This document shows, one piece after another, positions 43,282 to 53,161 of a stretch of 64,000 bases of DNA (the first letter of the stretch is position 1; the number at the start of each line of letters is the position of its first letter). The stretch comes from Sulfuritalea sp. GTDB lineage: Bacteria; Pseudomonadota; Gammaproteobacteria; Burkholderiales; Rhodocyclaceae. The translations under genes and the position numbers were made by a program. The stretch is taken from assembly GCA_016710465.1 (NCBI GenBank), contig JADJVS010000016.1, positions 372,001 to 436,000 of the forward strand, in the 5' to 3' direction. The notes beneath the pieces are model-generated. The model made no database searches, was not told the DNA's origin, and saw nothing but the letters and a program-made list of their open reading frames with translations.

Positions 43282-44490
43282 TCAGCGAACAATTGAAAAC
43301 CCCACCCTCACTTGCGTTCCACGGTCCAGATTGTAGTCGAGCAGACTTTCACCGTACCCCTTGAATAGCTGGAAGTGCAGGAAGCCGCCGGTGCGGGCGA
43401 AAATCGGTTGGCGTAGCGGGTAGGAAAGATCGAACTGGGCGCTGCCATGCCCTGAGGTACCGTTGCGTAACTGCGTTGCCAAAAGCCAGCCGTCCTCGCG
43501 GCCATAGCGAAGAATCCAGTCCGCGTAACCCCGGTAGCGCTGGATGTCCGGGTTGTCTGATTTTTCCAGATAGCCATAAACCTTGGGGGCGAAGATCAAC
43601 GTGCGTCCATCCGAAAACCCGGTGCGCCAGACGGGCTGCGCGAAGAGCATGTTGATGCTGCGCGAATTCAGGCCATCCTTGCCGTTTGATTCGTGCTCGA
43701 AACCGGCGCGCAGCACCTCGGGCATCAGGCGGCTCTCACCGTGAGTCTCTCCCTGCCAAAAGAGACTTGGCCGGTAGCTGGTATCGCGAAATGGCGACGA
43801 ATTGGCGCCCAGATCCCAGATTGAAGTCTGCGTATAGCCGAAATGCAGACGGGATAGAAATGGAATCCACTGCACCGGATGGCTATCAGGGTCGAAAAGC
43901 CGGTACTTGAAGCTCAATTGGAATCGGGCAGTGGCTCCGCCACCACCACCACCCACGACAAAGTACATGGGCTCATTGGCCGACAACGCCGGTTCGTCCG
44001 TGGCAAATAACTTGCCGCCTGTGGCGCTGGATCGAGTGACGGGCGTCGTGTCCCCATCCCTGGGCGCACGCATTTGCTCGATCGGATCGGCGGCAGTGAC
44101 CACGAGGGCCAGCCGGTTCGATTCGGCTCCAGCCAGATGTGCCCGAACCAGCCCTGATAGATGGGCAGGCAATACTCCGCGATACGTTCGGCGTGTGTCC
44201 TCTGTCAAAACCGGATCTACGATAGCAAGTTCCACTTCCAGCGCCCTGTCGTCGCGCACTAACCTGAGCCTGAGCGTGTCCGGCCAATCCGCCTGCGCCG
44301 CCGGTTTGACGACATCGAGCACGATCGGCGCCCCCGCGCGCGCAGTCTCGTCGGGAGTGGCGATCAGCCAAGCTGGCGCGGCGGCGGCGGGTAGTGCGAC
44401 CAAGCACAGACAGAGCGCGGCTAGCCTCATCGAAGCGGCCAGCGGCAGCAGGCCGCGAAGTCTAGCGAGCGATTCATGATGTTTTTTCAT
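43282..44490 (-). CDS. pldA: Outer-membrane phospholipase A (OMPLA)
   Basis: A 402-residue protein with a signal peptide (to about residue 38, PAAAAPA), an extra N-terminal beta-rich region (about 40-190) and a C-terminal PldA barrel. The catalytic motif is FEHESNGKDGLNSRSIN (His and Ser in HESNG, Asn in RSIN), with KPSLFWQGETH-like and FPKVYGYLEKSDNPDIQRYRGY-like barrel strands. The enzyme hydrolyses phospholipids that have flipped to the outer leaflet. It heads the operon with transporter genes. A truncated second copy lies at 57.1-57.7 kb and is nearly identical in parts. Confidence 0.92.
   Translation of the reverse strand: MKKHHESLARLRGLLPLAASMRLAALCLCLVALPAAAAPAWLIATPDETARAGAPIVLDVVKPAAQADWPDTLRLRLVRDDRALEVELAIVDPVLTEDTRRTYRGVLPAHLSGLVRAHLAGAESNRLALVVTAADPIEQMRAPRDGDTTPVTRSSATGGKLFATDEPALSANEPMYFVVGGGGGGATARFQLSFKYRLFDPDSHPVQWIPFLSRLHFGYTQTSIWDLGANSSPFRDTSYRPSLFWQGETHGESRLMPEVLRAGFEHESNGKDGLNSRSINMLFAQPVWRTGFSDGRTLIFAPKVYGYLEKSDNPDIQRYRGYADWILRYGREDGWLLATQLRNGTSGHGSAQFDLSYPLRQPIFARTGGFLHFQLFKGYGESLLDYNLDRGTQVRVGFSIVR
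43892..44440. repeat. Direct repeat (pldA 5' half), copy 1
   Basis: The DNA of the pldA N-terminal half is repeated at about 57092-57640 in the same orientation, with long blocks of identity (for example from GCCGGTACTTGAAGCTCAAT onward). The ends on the signal-peptide side are approximate. Confidence 0.8.
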
Positions 44491-44522
44491 GTCGCTAATC
44501 AGATGTTCATTTTATGTCGGCG

Positions 44523-46205
44523 TCAGTTGCTGGTTGCCGCGGTAAGCGGTGGATCCACGGCCATGGGGAAACCCTCTTGCTGCGTATGCACCAGACGATG
44601 GAAATCGGCGGGCGGTACCGGGCGGCTGAAGAGGAAGCCCTGGCATTGATCGACGCCCAAGGCCCTGAGCAAGCTGGCTTGCCCTTCGCTCTCGATTCCT
44701 TCGGCGATCGTATCGAGCCCAAGCGCCTTGGCCATGGAGACGATGGCATTTGCGATGGCGACAGCGTCGGAGTTGTCCGGCAGGTCACGGACGAAAGATA
44801 TGTCGATCTTGAGCGAGTCGATGGGTAGCTGCCGCAGATAGCCAAAGGACGAGTAGCCGGTACCGAAGTCATCCAGTGAGATGGCCGCGCCCAGTGCCTT
44901 GATCTGACGCATTCGCTCGCCGACCAACCGAACGTCGTTTGCCACTACCGATTCGGTGAGCTCGACCATAAGCCGGTGAGGGTCGGCTCGTGCATGTCGC
45001 AGCGCTGTATCGATATGCTGGACGAGGTGCGGCTGGTAGAAATCGAGCGCAGAGAAATTGACCGCGACCGAAATCGAGGTGTCGGCGCACCGGGAAATCT
45101 CCTCCAGAGATCGGCGCAGCATCCAGTCTGTGATTCTTCCGATCAGCCCGAGCCGCTCGGCAATTGGAATGAATTCGCCCGGCGAAACCGTGCCAAGCGC
45201 GGGATCGGACCATCGGACCAGCGCCTCGGCACCGACGATCCGCCGATCGGCAAAACGGACCTTCGGTTGCAGCACAAGAGATAGGGCTTCCTCGGTGATA
45301 GCTTGCTGAAGTTGGGTTTCAATCTGATATTCCCGGCGAGAGATTTGGTATAGCTGGTCCGTAAATTCGTTTATCTGGCCCTTGCCATTGCCCGCTCGGT
45401 CGCATGCCCACTGCGCCGCGCGCAGCAGCCTGTCCACGTCGCCGATCCCGTGCGATATGCCGATCGTCGCGGTCAGGGAGAAGTGCATTGTTCCCTGGGT
45501 AAAAGGCTTCGCGAGCGCTTGAGCAAGGGCCTCGGTGCGCGCGGCGACGCTTTCAGGAAGGAGAACGGCGAAGGTGTCTTCGCGGACTCGACCGGCGGTT
45601 TCACCGGGGCACAAAAAGTCCCTCAGCCGCGACGCCACCTCTCTCAGCACTGTAATTGACCACGCTTCACCGTAGAGAAGGGAGAGATGGCGGAACTCTT
45701 CGAGGCGGAAAACAACGACCCGTGCCAAGCCGCTCTCCAGAACGCGGCAACTCGCCGCCCATCCGCGGTAGTTGAAAAGCTCGCTGTCGGTATCATGGGT
45801 GGCGAGGAAACGCATGCGATCTTCCGCCTGCTGGCGTTCGCTCATGTCGCGGACGAAGCCGGTGAAGTAGCGCTTCTCCCCCTGCACGAACGACGAAATG
45901 CCGACCTCGACGGGGAAGCAGCTGCCGTCCTTGCGTTGGCCGTCGAGCCGGACTCCGCTTCCCAGCACGTGTTTTACGCCGCGGTCGGGACTGAAGGCTC
46001 GGAGGAAACCGTCATGCTTTTCCTTCAGGGGTGATGGCACGATGATGGAAATATTGGCGCCTAGCAGTTCCTCGCGCGACCATCCGAACATCTGGGTGGC
46101 CGCGGGATTCGCATCGACAATGACGCCTCTGTCCGTGATCGTGAAGACGGCGTCCAGGCTCGTGCCCAGTATGGAACTCATCACATGACCGTCATAGGGA
46201 AGCAT
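44523..46205 (-). CDS. PAS-GGDEF-EAL protein, probable c-di-GMP phosphodiesterase
   Basis: A 560-residue cytoplasmic protein: PAS domain about 10-125, degenerate GGDEF domain about 145-285 (the active-site loop reads REDTF where GGDEF should stand), and EAL domain about 300-545. The EAL part has EALVRW near 325, DDFGTGYSSFGYLRQLPIDSLKID and EGIESEGQ, so the phosphodiesterase site is intact. The cyclase part is probably inactive. The start has GGAGGG at proper distance. No membrane segment is present, so the PAS domain would sense an internal or small-molecule cue. Confidence 0.93.
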   Translation of the reverse strand: MLPYDGHVMSSILGTSLDAVFTITDRGVIVDANPAATQMFGWSREELLGANISIIVPSPLKEKHDGFLRAFSPDRGVKHVLGSGVRLDGQRKDGSCFPVEVGISSFVQGEKRYFTGFVRDMSERQQAEDRMRFLATHDTDSELFNYRGWAASCRVLESGLARVVVFRLEEFRHLSLLYGEAWSITVLREVASRLRDFLCPGETAGRVREDTFAVLLPESVAARTEALAQALAKPFTQGTMHFSLTATIGISHGIGDVDRLLRAAQWACDRAGNGKGQINEFTDQLYQISRREYQIETQLQQAITEEALSLVLQPKVRFADRRIVGAEALVRWSDPALGTVSPGEFIPIAERLGLIGRITDWMLRRSLEEISRCADTSISVAVNFSALDFYQPHLVQHIDTALRHARADPHRLMVELTESVVANDVRLVGERMRQIKALGAAISLDDFGTGYSSFGYLRQLPIDSLKIDISFVRDLPDNSDAVAIANAIVSMAKALGLDTIAEGIESEGQASLLRALGVDQCQGFLFSRPVPPADFHRLVHTQQEGFPMAVDPPLTAATSN

Positions 46206-46394
46206 GATGCGCCCTCCGTTATTCGCGCCTAGCAGCCTGTCGGGCTTAACCAGTATTATGCTATAATCATAGCCATTGAATCAGACGGACCTTGCCATGG
46301 CCTTTCACCCGATAGATCGAGACACGGACTACCTGAGTATAGTTACGCCCCGCTTATATACGTAACTCGACATAAGTGAATAGTTACGATTTTG

Positions 46395-46625
46395 TTATGA
46401 AATCAACCGGACAGATGTGAGTTGCAGGATACGATCGATTTCCGCTTCCGCTGCCAGCCAATCCTCCGCAACGTTCCCGCCGACAAAGCCTCGCTTTTCG
46501 GCAAGGAAATAGGCGGCTTCCGCGATCATTCGATAGCGCTCCTCCGGTGTGACCGCGCGTGTCTGTTGCCCGGCAGCGGATTCCACCTTCTTCTTCCGGG
46601 TGGCTGTCGATTTGGTTTTCGTCAT
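46395..46625 (-). CDS. DUF2934 protein
   Basis: A 76-residue protein with a basic N-terminus (KTKSTATRKKK) and the DUF2934 motif YRMIAEAAYFLAEKRGF followed by AEDWLAAEAEIDRIL. AAGGAGC lies about 9 nt upstream of the ATG. Function unknown. The same domain opens the longer DUF6781-type protein at 57.7-58.6 kb, with strong DNA similarity, so the two are recent paralogues. Confidence 0.85.
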   Translation of the reverse strand: MTKTKSTATRKKKVESAAGQQTRAVTPEERYRMIAEAAYFLAEKRGFVGGNVAEDWLAAEAEIDRILQLTSVRLIS

Positions 46626-46723
46626 GGTCAGTGCTCCTTATATAGTGAGGTGTTGTCCTCGATGGCGATCATCGAATTGCCGTGGCCGACGAACAATGCC
46701 GGCATGCGCCTAGACATAGTTTT

Positions 46724-47329
46724 CTAAATCAACCCTTCGGCCTTGAGTGTGGCCTGTACCGCCGGACGCGCGGCAACGCGGCCGAGGTAGGCGGTCAGCG
46801 TCGGCCATGGGGTCAGTTCGATGCCAACGTATTTGCCCCATCCCAGCACGGTGAAGAGATAGGCATCAGCGACGGTGAAATCTTCGCCCATCAGCCAGGT
46901 CTTGCCGTCGAGCCGTCGGCTCACGTAATCGCAGCGTTGCGCCAATCGGGCCTTCACGATGTCTTTCCAGGAATCTGGCGTGTGCGGGTCGAACAGCGCC
47001 CCGAAAGCCTTGTGCAATTCCGTGGAGATAAAATTGAGCCATTCCATCAGGCGGTAGCGTTCCATCGTGCCGGCGGGCGGGGCAAGCCGCTTGGTCGACA
47101 CGCGGTCGGCCAGATACTGGACGATGGCCGGGCCTTCGGTCAGCACTAGCCCATCGTCGAGCAGCAAGGCGGGTACGTAGCCATTCGGGTTGACCGCGCG
47201 GTAATCGGCGCCGGTTTCGGTTTTGCCGCTGGCGAGATCGACCCGCTCCGTGTCGTAGGTAAATCCGCCCTCATTGAGAACGATATGTGGAGACAAAGAA
47301 CATGCGCCGGGGCTGTAATAGAGCTTCAT
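46724..47329 (-). CDS. gst: Glutathione S-transferase (beta-class-like)
   Basis: A 201-residue protein with the bacterial GST pattern MKLYYSPGACSLSPHIVLNE (Ser/Cys10 region), NPNGYVPALLLDDG with the cis-proline, LTEGPAIVQYLAD, and the C-terminal DFTVADAYLFTVLGW motif. It overlaps the end of the Old Yellow Enzyme gene by 4 bp. It would conjugate glutathione to electrophiles, fitting the detoxification setting with OYE and RND efflux. Confidence 0.93.
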   Translation of the reverse strand: MKLYYSPGACSLSPHIVLNEGGFTYDTERVDLASGKTETGADYRAVNPNGYVPALLLDDGLVLTEGPAIVQYLADRVSTKRLAPPAGTMERYRLMEWLNFISTELHKAFGALFDPHTPDSWKDIVKARLAQRCDYVSRRLDGKTWLMGEDFTVADAYLFTVLGWGKYVGIELTPWPTLTAYLGRVAARPAVQATLKAEGLI

Positions 47330-48435
47330 CGTACCCCCCGAGAGAGAAACGGATAGTCGGTGTAGCCATGCTCGCCGCCACCGTAGAATGTCGGCGGGTC
47401 GGGTTTGTTCAGAGGCGCCCATCTCGCGTAGCGCTCCGGCAAATCGGGGTTCGCCAGGAACGGCACGCCGAATGAGATCAAGTCGGCAAGGCCCCCAGCC
47501 AGCGCGGCGTTGGCGCGCGCCAGATCGTAGCCGCCGTTGGTGATATACACACTCTGCCAAATCTGGCGCAGCTTCTGCAAGTCGAAGGCGGGACCAGCGG
47601 CACCGGGTGAGTCTTTGCCTAATTCGGTGACGTGCAGGTAAGCAAGTCCGAAGCGGTTGAGTTGTTCGACAACGTAAACGAAAGTCGCTTCGGGATTGGA
47701 ATCGCGCATGTCGTTGAATGGCTGCAATGGCGACAAGCGGATGCCGACGCGAATCGCACCCCAAACGGCACACACCGCATCCACCACCTCCAGCATCAAG
47801 CGCGCGCGATTGGCAATTGAGCCGCCGTAAGCGTCGCTGCGCTGGTTGGAGCCGTCGCGCAAAAACTGATCGAGCAGATAGCCGTTGGCGCCGTGGATTT
47901 CCACGCCGTCGAAATCGGCTTCCAAGGCATGGCGCGCCGCACTGCGGTATTGCTCGACGACGCCCGGAATCTCATCCAGCGTGAGCGCGTGCGGAGTGGC
48001 GAAGGGCTTCATTCCTTCCGGCGTGAACACCTCGCCCTTGGGGGCGATGGCCGAAGGCGCTACAGGCAGCATGCCGCCGGGCAGAAGCGACGGATGCGAG
48101 ATTCGTCCGCAATGCCACAGCTGCAGGAAAATCCGTCCGCCTTTGGCGTGCACCGCTTCGGTGACCTTACGCCATCCGGCCACCTGTTCCGGACTGTGGA
48201 TCCCCGGCGTCGCGGGATAGCCCACCGCTTCGGCTGCGACCTGCGAACCTTCGGTGATGATCAATCCGGCGCTGGCGCGCTGCTTGTAATGTTCCGCATT
48301 CAGCGGCTGCGGCACATTGCCGGGACCGGCGCGGTTGCGCGTCATCGGCGCCATCGCCATGCGGTTTTTCAGCGCGTAGGGACCGAGCTGGATCGACGAG
48401 AAAACCTTGATGCTCGAACTGGGTGTCTGGCTCAT
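47326..48435 (-). CDS. Old Yellow Enzyme family alkene reductase (NemA-like)
   Basis: A 369-residue FMN enzyme; the start at 48435 has TAGGA 7 nt upstream. Marks of the family are MAMAPMTRNRAGPGNVP, AGLIITEGSQV, LQLWHCGRISHPS, and GVEIHGANGYLLDQFLRDGSNQRSDAYGGS with the HxxN substrate pair. It reduces activated double bonds (N-ethylmaleimide, nitro compounds, enones) with NAD(P)H. It is coupled to the GST gene and near a RND pump, suggesting response to electrophiles. Confidence 0.93.
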   Translation of the reverse strand: MSQTPSSSIKVFSSIQLGPYALKNRMAMAPMTRNRAGPGNVPQPLNAEHYKQRASAGLIITEGSQVAAEAVGYPATPGIHSPEQVAGWRKVTEAVHAKGGRIFLQLWHCGRISHPSLLPGGMLPVAPSAIAPKGEVFTPEGMKPFATPHALTLDEIPGVVEQYRSAARHALEADFDGVEIHGANGYLLDQFLRDGSNQRSDAYGGSIANRARLMLEVVDAVCAVWGAIRVGIRLSPLQPFNDMRDSNPEATFVYVVEQLNRFGLAYLHVTELGKDSPGAAGPAFDLQKLRQIWQSVYITNGGYDLARANAALAGGLADLISFGVPFLANPDLPERYARWAPLNKPDPPTFYGGGEHGYTDYPFLSRGVR

Positions 48436-48576
48436 GTTTTTCCTAATAATCGGACAGCGGACGACAAATCGGCAACCGGGTGGAGTGCCCATCACTCGCT
48501 TCCTGCCCGCCACCCGGCGGCTTGTAAAGCTACGCGGCGGTGGCGAGCAGCGCGCGGCGCAACTGCACCGTGATCA

Positions 48577-49980
48577 TTACTCGGCGCCGCCGCCCAGTAC
48601 CGCGTAGAGTCTCACTTGGTTGGCAAGTTTGGCCAGGCGCAGCGCGACAAAGCCCTGTTGCGCGGCAAAGTGGGATCGTTGCGCATCCAGGACGCCCAGG
48701 TAACTGTCGATCCCCTTGGTATAGCGTTTCATGGACAAACCATAGGTGTCCGCGGCGGCAGCCACCAGGGATTGCTGCGCCGCGACCTGCTCGTCTATCG
48801 TGCCCTGCACGGCAAGGGCATCGGCCACCTCCCTGAAGGCCGTCTGGATCGTCTTCTCATACTGGGTCAGGACGATTTTCTGATCGGTTTCGCTGACCCG
48901 CAGCGCGGCCCAGACACGGGCGTCGAATATCGGCATGACGAACTGCGGCATGAAGGCCCAGGTGCCCGTCCCCGAATCGAAAAGGCCAGAGAGCTGGTTG
49001 CTCGCGGTACCGATGGAGGTGGTCAGCGAAATGCGCGGGAACAGGGCCGCCCGGGCCGCGCCGATCGAAGCGTAGGCGCCCTTGAGGCGATGTTCCGCGG
49101 CCATAATGTCCGGCCGGTGCAAAAGTACCTCGGAGGATAGGCTCGCAGAAATCTCCCTGGGCGAGCCTGCGCTGTCCAGGTCAACCGGTAACCATTCCTC
49201 CGGTACCGTGGAACCGGCCAGAAGGTTGAGGGCATTTTGATCCTGCGCCACCAATTGCGTGAAGCGGGCGACATCGCCGCGCGCCGTATCCAGGGGAATT
49301 TGCGCCCGCTTCAGATCAAGTTCGGTGGCGAGTCCGACGTCGTAACGCTTTTTGACCAAGCCGTATGACGCATACTGGGCTTCCAGGGTGGACTGGGACA
49401 GCTTGAAGTCTTCCCGATCGGCGGCGAGGGTCAGGTACACCCGGGCCACCTCGGCCACGAGGGCGATCTGGGCGCCGCGACGCGCCTCATCGGTGGCGAG
49501 ATACTCTTGCAGCGCCTGCTCAGAAAGGCTGCGGATGCGGCCGAAGAAATCGATTTCCCAGGCGGCGATACCCAGATTCACGCTGTACTGTTCCAGCGTC
49601 CTGGCACTCCCCGGTTGGATGAGATCGACCGACTGGCGCTGTTTGCCGCCACCGCCTTGGGCATTGACCGCGGGGTACAGCTCTGCCCGCTGGATGCCAT
49701 ACATCGCCCGCGCCCTTTCCACGTTCAGCGCGGCAAGCCGCAGATCCCGGTTGTTGTCGAGCGCCGTTTCGATGATTTTTTGCAGGCGTTCGTCGGCGAA
49801 GAATTCCCGCCATTTCAGATCGGCGGTCGCAGGGGCATCCGGGGAGGTCTTGCCGTAGGCCGCGCCGGCGGGCCAACGGGCCGGCACCGGGGCCTCCGGC
49901 TTGAGGTATTCGGGAGCGAGGGAACAGCCGCCCAGAACGAGGCCGATGCCCGACAGTGCAATCAGCAATGATTTATTCAT
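48577..49980 (-). CDS. RND efflux outer-membrane factor (OprM/NodT family)
   Basis: A 467-residue TolC-fold lipoprotein with lipobox LGGC near residue 18, two OEP repeats (NRDLRLAALNVERARAMYGIQRAELYPAVNAQ first; RVSETDQKIVLTQYEKTIQTAFREVADALAVQG second). The start at 49980 gives a proper distance to GGAGGAG. It ends a three-gene adaptor-pump-channel operon and overlaps the pump gene by 8 bp. Confidence 0.93.
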   Translation of the reverse strand: MNKSLLIALSGIGLVLGGCSLAPEYLKPEAPVPARWPAGAAYGKTSPDAPATADLKWREFFADERLQKIIETALDNNRDLRLAALNVERARAMYGIQRAELYPAVNAQGGGGKQRQSVDLIQPGSARTLEQYSVNLGIAAWEIDFFGRIRSLSEQALQEYLATDEARRGAQIALVAEVARVYLTLAADREDFKLSQSTLEAQYASYGLVKKRYDVGLATELDLKRAQIPLDTARGDVARFTQLVAQDQNALNLLAGSTVPEEWLPVDLDSAGSPREISASLSSEVLLHRPDIMAAEHRLKGAYASIGAARAALFPRISLTTSIGTASNQLSGLFDSGTGTWAFMPQFVMPIFDARVWAALRVSETDQKIVLTQYEKTIQTAFREVADALAVQGTIDEQVAAQQSLVAAAADTYGLSMKRYTKGIDSYLGVLDAQRSHFAAQQGFVALRLAKLANQVRLYAVLGGGAE

Positions 49981-52900
49981 GGGCATCTCCTCCGGGCACG
50001 GCTTCCCCGGCCGGCGCCGCGCGCTTTTTGCGCATCCCCGAGGCTTTGTAGATCATCACGTTAAAGAGCGGCGCGAACACAATCACGAGCAAGGTGGAGG
50101 TCACCATCCCTCCCAGCACCGCGGTGCCAATAGCCATTTGTGCGCCGGACCCGGCCCCGCTCGCCAGAGCGAGCGGCAAAACGCCGAAACCGAAGGCGAG
50201 CGAGGTCATGACAATCGGACGCAGCCTCAATTTGGCCGCTTCCAGCGTCGCCTCGATCAAGCCTACCCCCTCCTCGACCCTGGCCTGGGCGAACTGGACG
50301 ATCAGGATGGCGTTCTTGGTGGTCAGGCCCAAGGTGGTCAGCATGCCGATCTGGAAATAGACATCGTTGGGCATCCCGCGCGCGTACGAAACGATCACCC
50401 CGCCGATGATCCCCAAGGGGAGCGTCAGCAGAATCGCGATGGGAATGGGCCAGCTCTCGTACAAAGCCGCCAAACACAGGAAGATGACGAAAATGGAAAA
50501 CGCGTACAGCAGCGGCGCCTGCGAACCGGCCATGCGCTCCTGGAAGGAAAGCCCGGTCCAGTCGTAGCCAATCCCCTGCGGCAGCTTCGCGGCGATCTCT
50601 TCCATGGCCTGCATCGCCTCGCCGGTGCTGTGCCCAGGCGAAGGTTCGCCCCAGATGTTGGCGGACGAAAAGGCGTTGTAGCGCTCCAGCTTGGGCGATC
50701 CCTGCATCCACCGCCCCTTGGCAAAGGAAGAAAAAGGCACCATCTTCCCCTCCCGGTTGCGCACATAGAGTTTTTCCAGATCATGCGGCAGCATGCGGTA
50801 GGGGGAATCGGCCTGCACGTAGACTCTTTTGACCCGTCCGGCCTGGATGAAATTGTTGACGAAGGCGCCGCCGAAAGCCGCCCCGATGGTGTCGTGAATG
50901 GCGCTGATCGGCACCCCCAGGGCGCCGGCCTTGTCCCAATTCACGTCGATGTGGTATTCGGCCGTATCTTCCAGTCCATTGGGCCGGACCCTGATCAAGC
51001 GCGGGTCCTGGGCTGCCATGCCGAGAAGCTGGTTGCGCGCCGCTATCAGTTTTTCGTGTCCCAGGCCTCCACGGTCTTGCAAATGAAAGTCGAACCCGGT
51101 GGCATTGCCCAGTTCGATCACGGACGGCGGCGGGAAGGCGAACGCCATGGCGCCTTTTATCTGTGAAAAGGCGCCCATGGCCCTGCCAGCGATGGCTTTG
51201 ACCTTCAGGTCCGGCCGCTGGCGCAGGTTCCAGTCCTTGAGCTTGGCGAAGCCTATGCCTACGTTCTGTCCCTGGCCGCTAAAACTCGCGCCTGCAATCG
51301 CCATGAAAGAATCCACCGCGTCTTTTTCATGTTCCAGAAAGTGGTCCCTGACCTTGTTCATGACCGCCTCGGTCTGCTCCAGCGACGATCCCGAAGGGAG
51401 GATGGCCTGGACCAGCAGGATCCCCTGGTCTTCATCCGGGAGATAGGCGGTGGGCATGCGCATGAACAGGAACCCCAATCCGGCCACGATCACGATGTAC
51501 ACGAAGACGTAACGCAGCTTGCGGGTAAGCGCGTGGCTGACCAGTTTCACGTACCAGCCGCGGAAGCGGGAAAAAGTGTGATCGAACCATAGGAAGAACG
51601 GGCGCAGGAACCAGATCGCAGCCTCCGCCGGCTCGTGCCCCTTGGGTACGGGCTTGAGGAGCGCGACGCAGAGCACCGGCGTCAGGATAAGCGCCACGAC
51701 CACCGACAGCAGCATGGCCGCAGCGACGGTCACGGAAAACTGGCGGTAGATGACGCCGGTGGATCCGGGGAAGAACGCCATAGGGCCGAACACCGCCGCG
51801 AGCACCACGCCGATGCCGATCAGGGCGCCGGTGATCTGCCCCATGGACTTGGCCGTGGCCTCCCGGGGAGAGAGCCCCTCCTCGCTCATGATCCGCTCGA
51901 CGTTCTCCACCACCACGATGGCGTCGTCCACCAACAGGCCGATGGCCAGCACCATGGCGAACATGGTCAGCATGTTGATCGAGAACCCGAACAATCCCAG
52001 GACGCCAAAGGTGCCGAGCAGCACCACCGGCACGGCGATGGTCGGGATCAGCGTAGCGCGGAAGTTCCCCATGAACAGCCACATGATCAGGAAGACCAGT
52101 ACGACGGCCTCAAGCAGGGTCTTGACCACCTCGTCGATCGCCACCTTGGTGAATGGGGTGGTGTCGTAAGGGTAGATCACTTTCATGCCGGGGGGGAAAT
52201 ACCGACTCATCTCTTCCAGTGTTTTCTTGACGTTATCGGCTGTCTCCAGCGCGTTGGCGCCGGCGGCCTGGCGGATCGCCATGGCGGCGGCGGGCTTGCC
52301 GTTGTAATTGGCGAGGATGTCGTAACGCTCGCTCCCCAGTTCCGTCCTGCCGATGTCCTTCATCCGCACCACCGAGCCGTCCGCGTTGGTGCGCACGGGG
52401 ATCGCGGCGAACTCCTCCGGGGTCTGGAGCAGATGCTGCACGATGATCGAGGCGTTCATGCGCTGCCCCGCCATGGCCGGCGCCCCGCCGAGCTGTCCGG
52501 CGGAGACCTCGACGTTGTAGGCACTGAGCGCCAGGATGACATCGTCCATGGTCAGGCGGTAATTGGTCAGCTTGTCGGGGTCGACCCATATCCGCATGGC
52601 GTACTGAGAGCCGAAATTCTCGACTTCGCCCACACCCCGCACCCGCGACAGGATCTTCTCCAGATTCGACTGGGCATAGTCCCGCAGGTCAGCGCCGCTC
52701 ATGCTGCCGTCTTCCGAGATCAGCCCGACGATGATCAGGTAGTTTTTGGTGGATTTGCTGACCTTGACGCCGGAGCGCTGCACCACATCGGGCAGGCTGG
52801 CCATGGCGAGCTGGAGCTTGTTCTGCACCTTGGACCAGGCGACATTCGGATCGGTCCCGGGAGCAAAGGTGAGCTCGATGCGGGCGGCGCCGGACGAAGA

Positions 52901-53149
52901 GCTGCTGCCCGAGATGTAGAGCATGTCGTCCAGACCGGTCATCTTCTGCTCGATGATCTGGGTCACGGTATTTTCCACGGTCTCCGCCGAGGCGCCGGGA
53001 AAGAACGCGTCGATGGCGATGGAAGGCGGGGCGATCGGGGGATACTGCGCGACCGGCAGGTTGTGGATTGCCAGGGCGCCGGCCGCCATCATGGCGATCG
53101 CGATGACCCAGGCGAAGACCGGTCGTCTAAGGAAAAATAGGGATAGCAT
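49973..53149 (-). CDS. RND multidrug efflux pump, HAE1 family (AcrB/MexB-like)
   Basis: A 1058-residue inner-membrane transporter of full family length. It has the N-terminal FFLRRPVFAWVIAIAMM helix, two repeated six-helix blocks, the transmembrane relay GLLVDDAIVVVENVERIM with its aspartates, and the HAE1-type GPMAFFPGSTGVIYRQFSVTVAAAM region. GGAGG lies 6 nt before the ATG. It exports hydrophobic drugs or solvents driven by protons, together with the adaptor upstream and OprM-like channel downstream. Confidence 0.96.
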   Translation of the reverse strand: MLSLFFLRRPVFAWVIAIAMMAAGALAIHNLPVAQYPPIAPPSIAIDAFFPGASAETVENTVTQIIEQKMTGLDDMLYISGSSSSSGAARIELTFAPGTDPNVAWSKVQNKLQLAMASLPDVVQRSGVKVSKSTKNYLIIVGLISEDGSMSGADLRDYAQSNLEKILSRVRGVGEVENFGSQYAMRIWVDPDKLTNYRLTMDDVILALSAYNVEVSAGQLGGAPAMAGQRMNASIIVQHLLQTPEEFAAIPVRTNADGSVVRMKDIGRTELGSERYDILANYNGKPAAAMAIRQAAGANALETADNVKKTLEEMSRYFPPGMKVIYPYDTTPFTKVAIDEVVKTLLEAVVLVFLIMWLFMGNFRATLIPTIAVPVVLLGTFGVLGLFGFSINMLTMFAMVLAIGLLVDDAIVVVENVERIMSEEGLSPREATAKSMGQITGALIGIGVVLAAVFGPMAFFPGSTGVIYRQFSVTVAAAMLLSVVVALILTPVLCVALLKPVPKGHEPAEAAIWFLRPFFLWFDHTFSRFRGWYVKLVSHALTRKLRYVFVYIVIVAGLGFLFMRMPTAYLPDEDQGILLVQAILPSGSSLEQTEAVMNKVRDHFLEHEKDAVDSFMAIAGASFSGQGQNVGIGFAKLKDWNLRQRPDLKVKAIAGRAMGAFSQIKGAMAFAFPPPSVIELGNATGFDFHLQDRGGLGHEKLIAARNQLLGMAAQDPRLIRVRPNGLEDTAEYHIDVNWDKAGALGVPISAIHDTIGAAFGGAFVNNFIQAGRVKRVYVQADSPYRMLPHDLEKLYVRNREGKMVPFSSFAKGRWMQGSPKLERYNAFSSANIWGEPSPGHSTGEAMQAMEEIAAKLPQGIGYDWTGLSFQERMAGSQAPLLYAFSIFVIFLCLAALYESWPIPIAILLTLPLGIIGGVIVSYARGMPNDVYFQIGMLTTLGLTTKNAILIVQFAQARVEEGVGLIEATLEAAKLRLRPIVMTSLAFGFGVLPLALASGAGSGAQMAIGTAVLGGMVTSTLLVIVFAPLFNVMIYKASGMRKKRAAPAGEAVPGGDAHE

Positions 53150-53161
53150 CACGGGCCTCCG

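Noticed and set aside
47330..47773. N-terminal extension of the GST frame
   Set aside because: The extension is an out-of-frame shadow of the Old Yellow Enzyme gene; GST begins at the MKLYYSPGA start.
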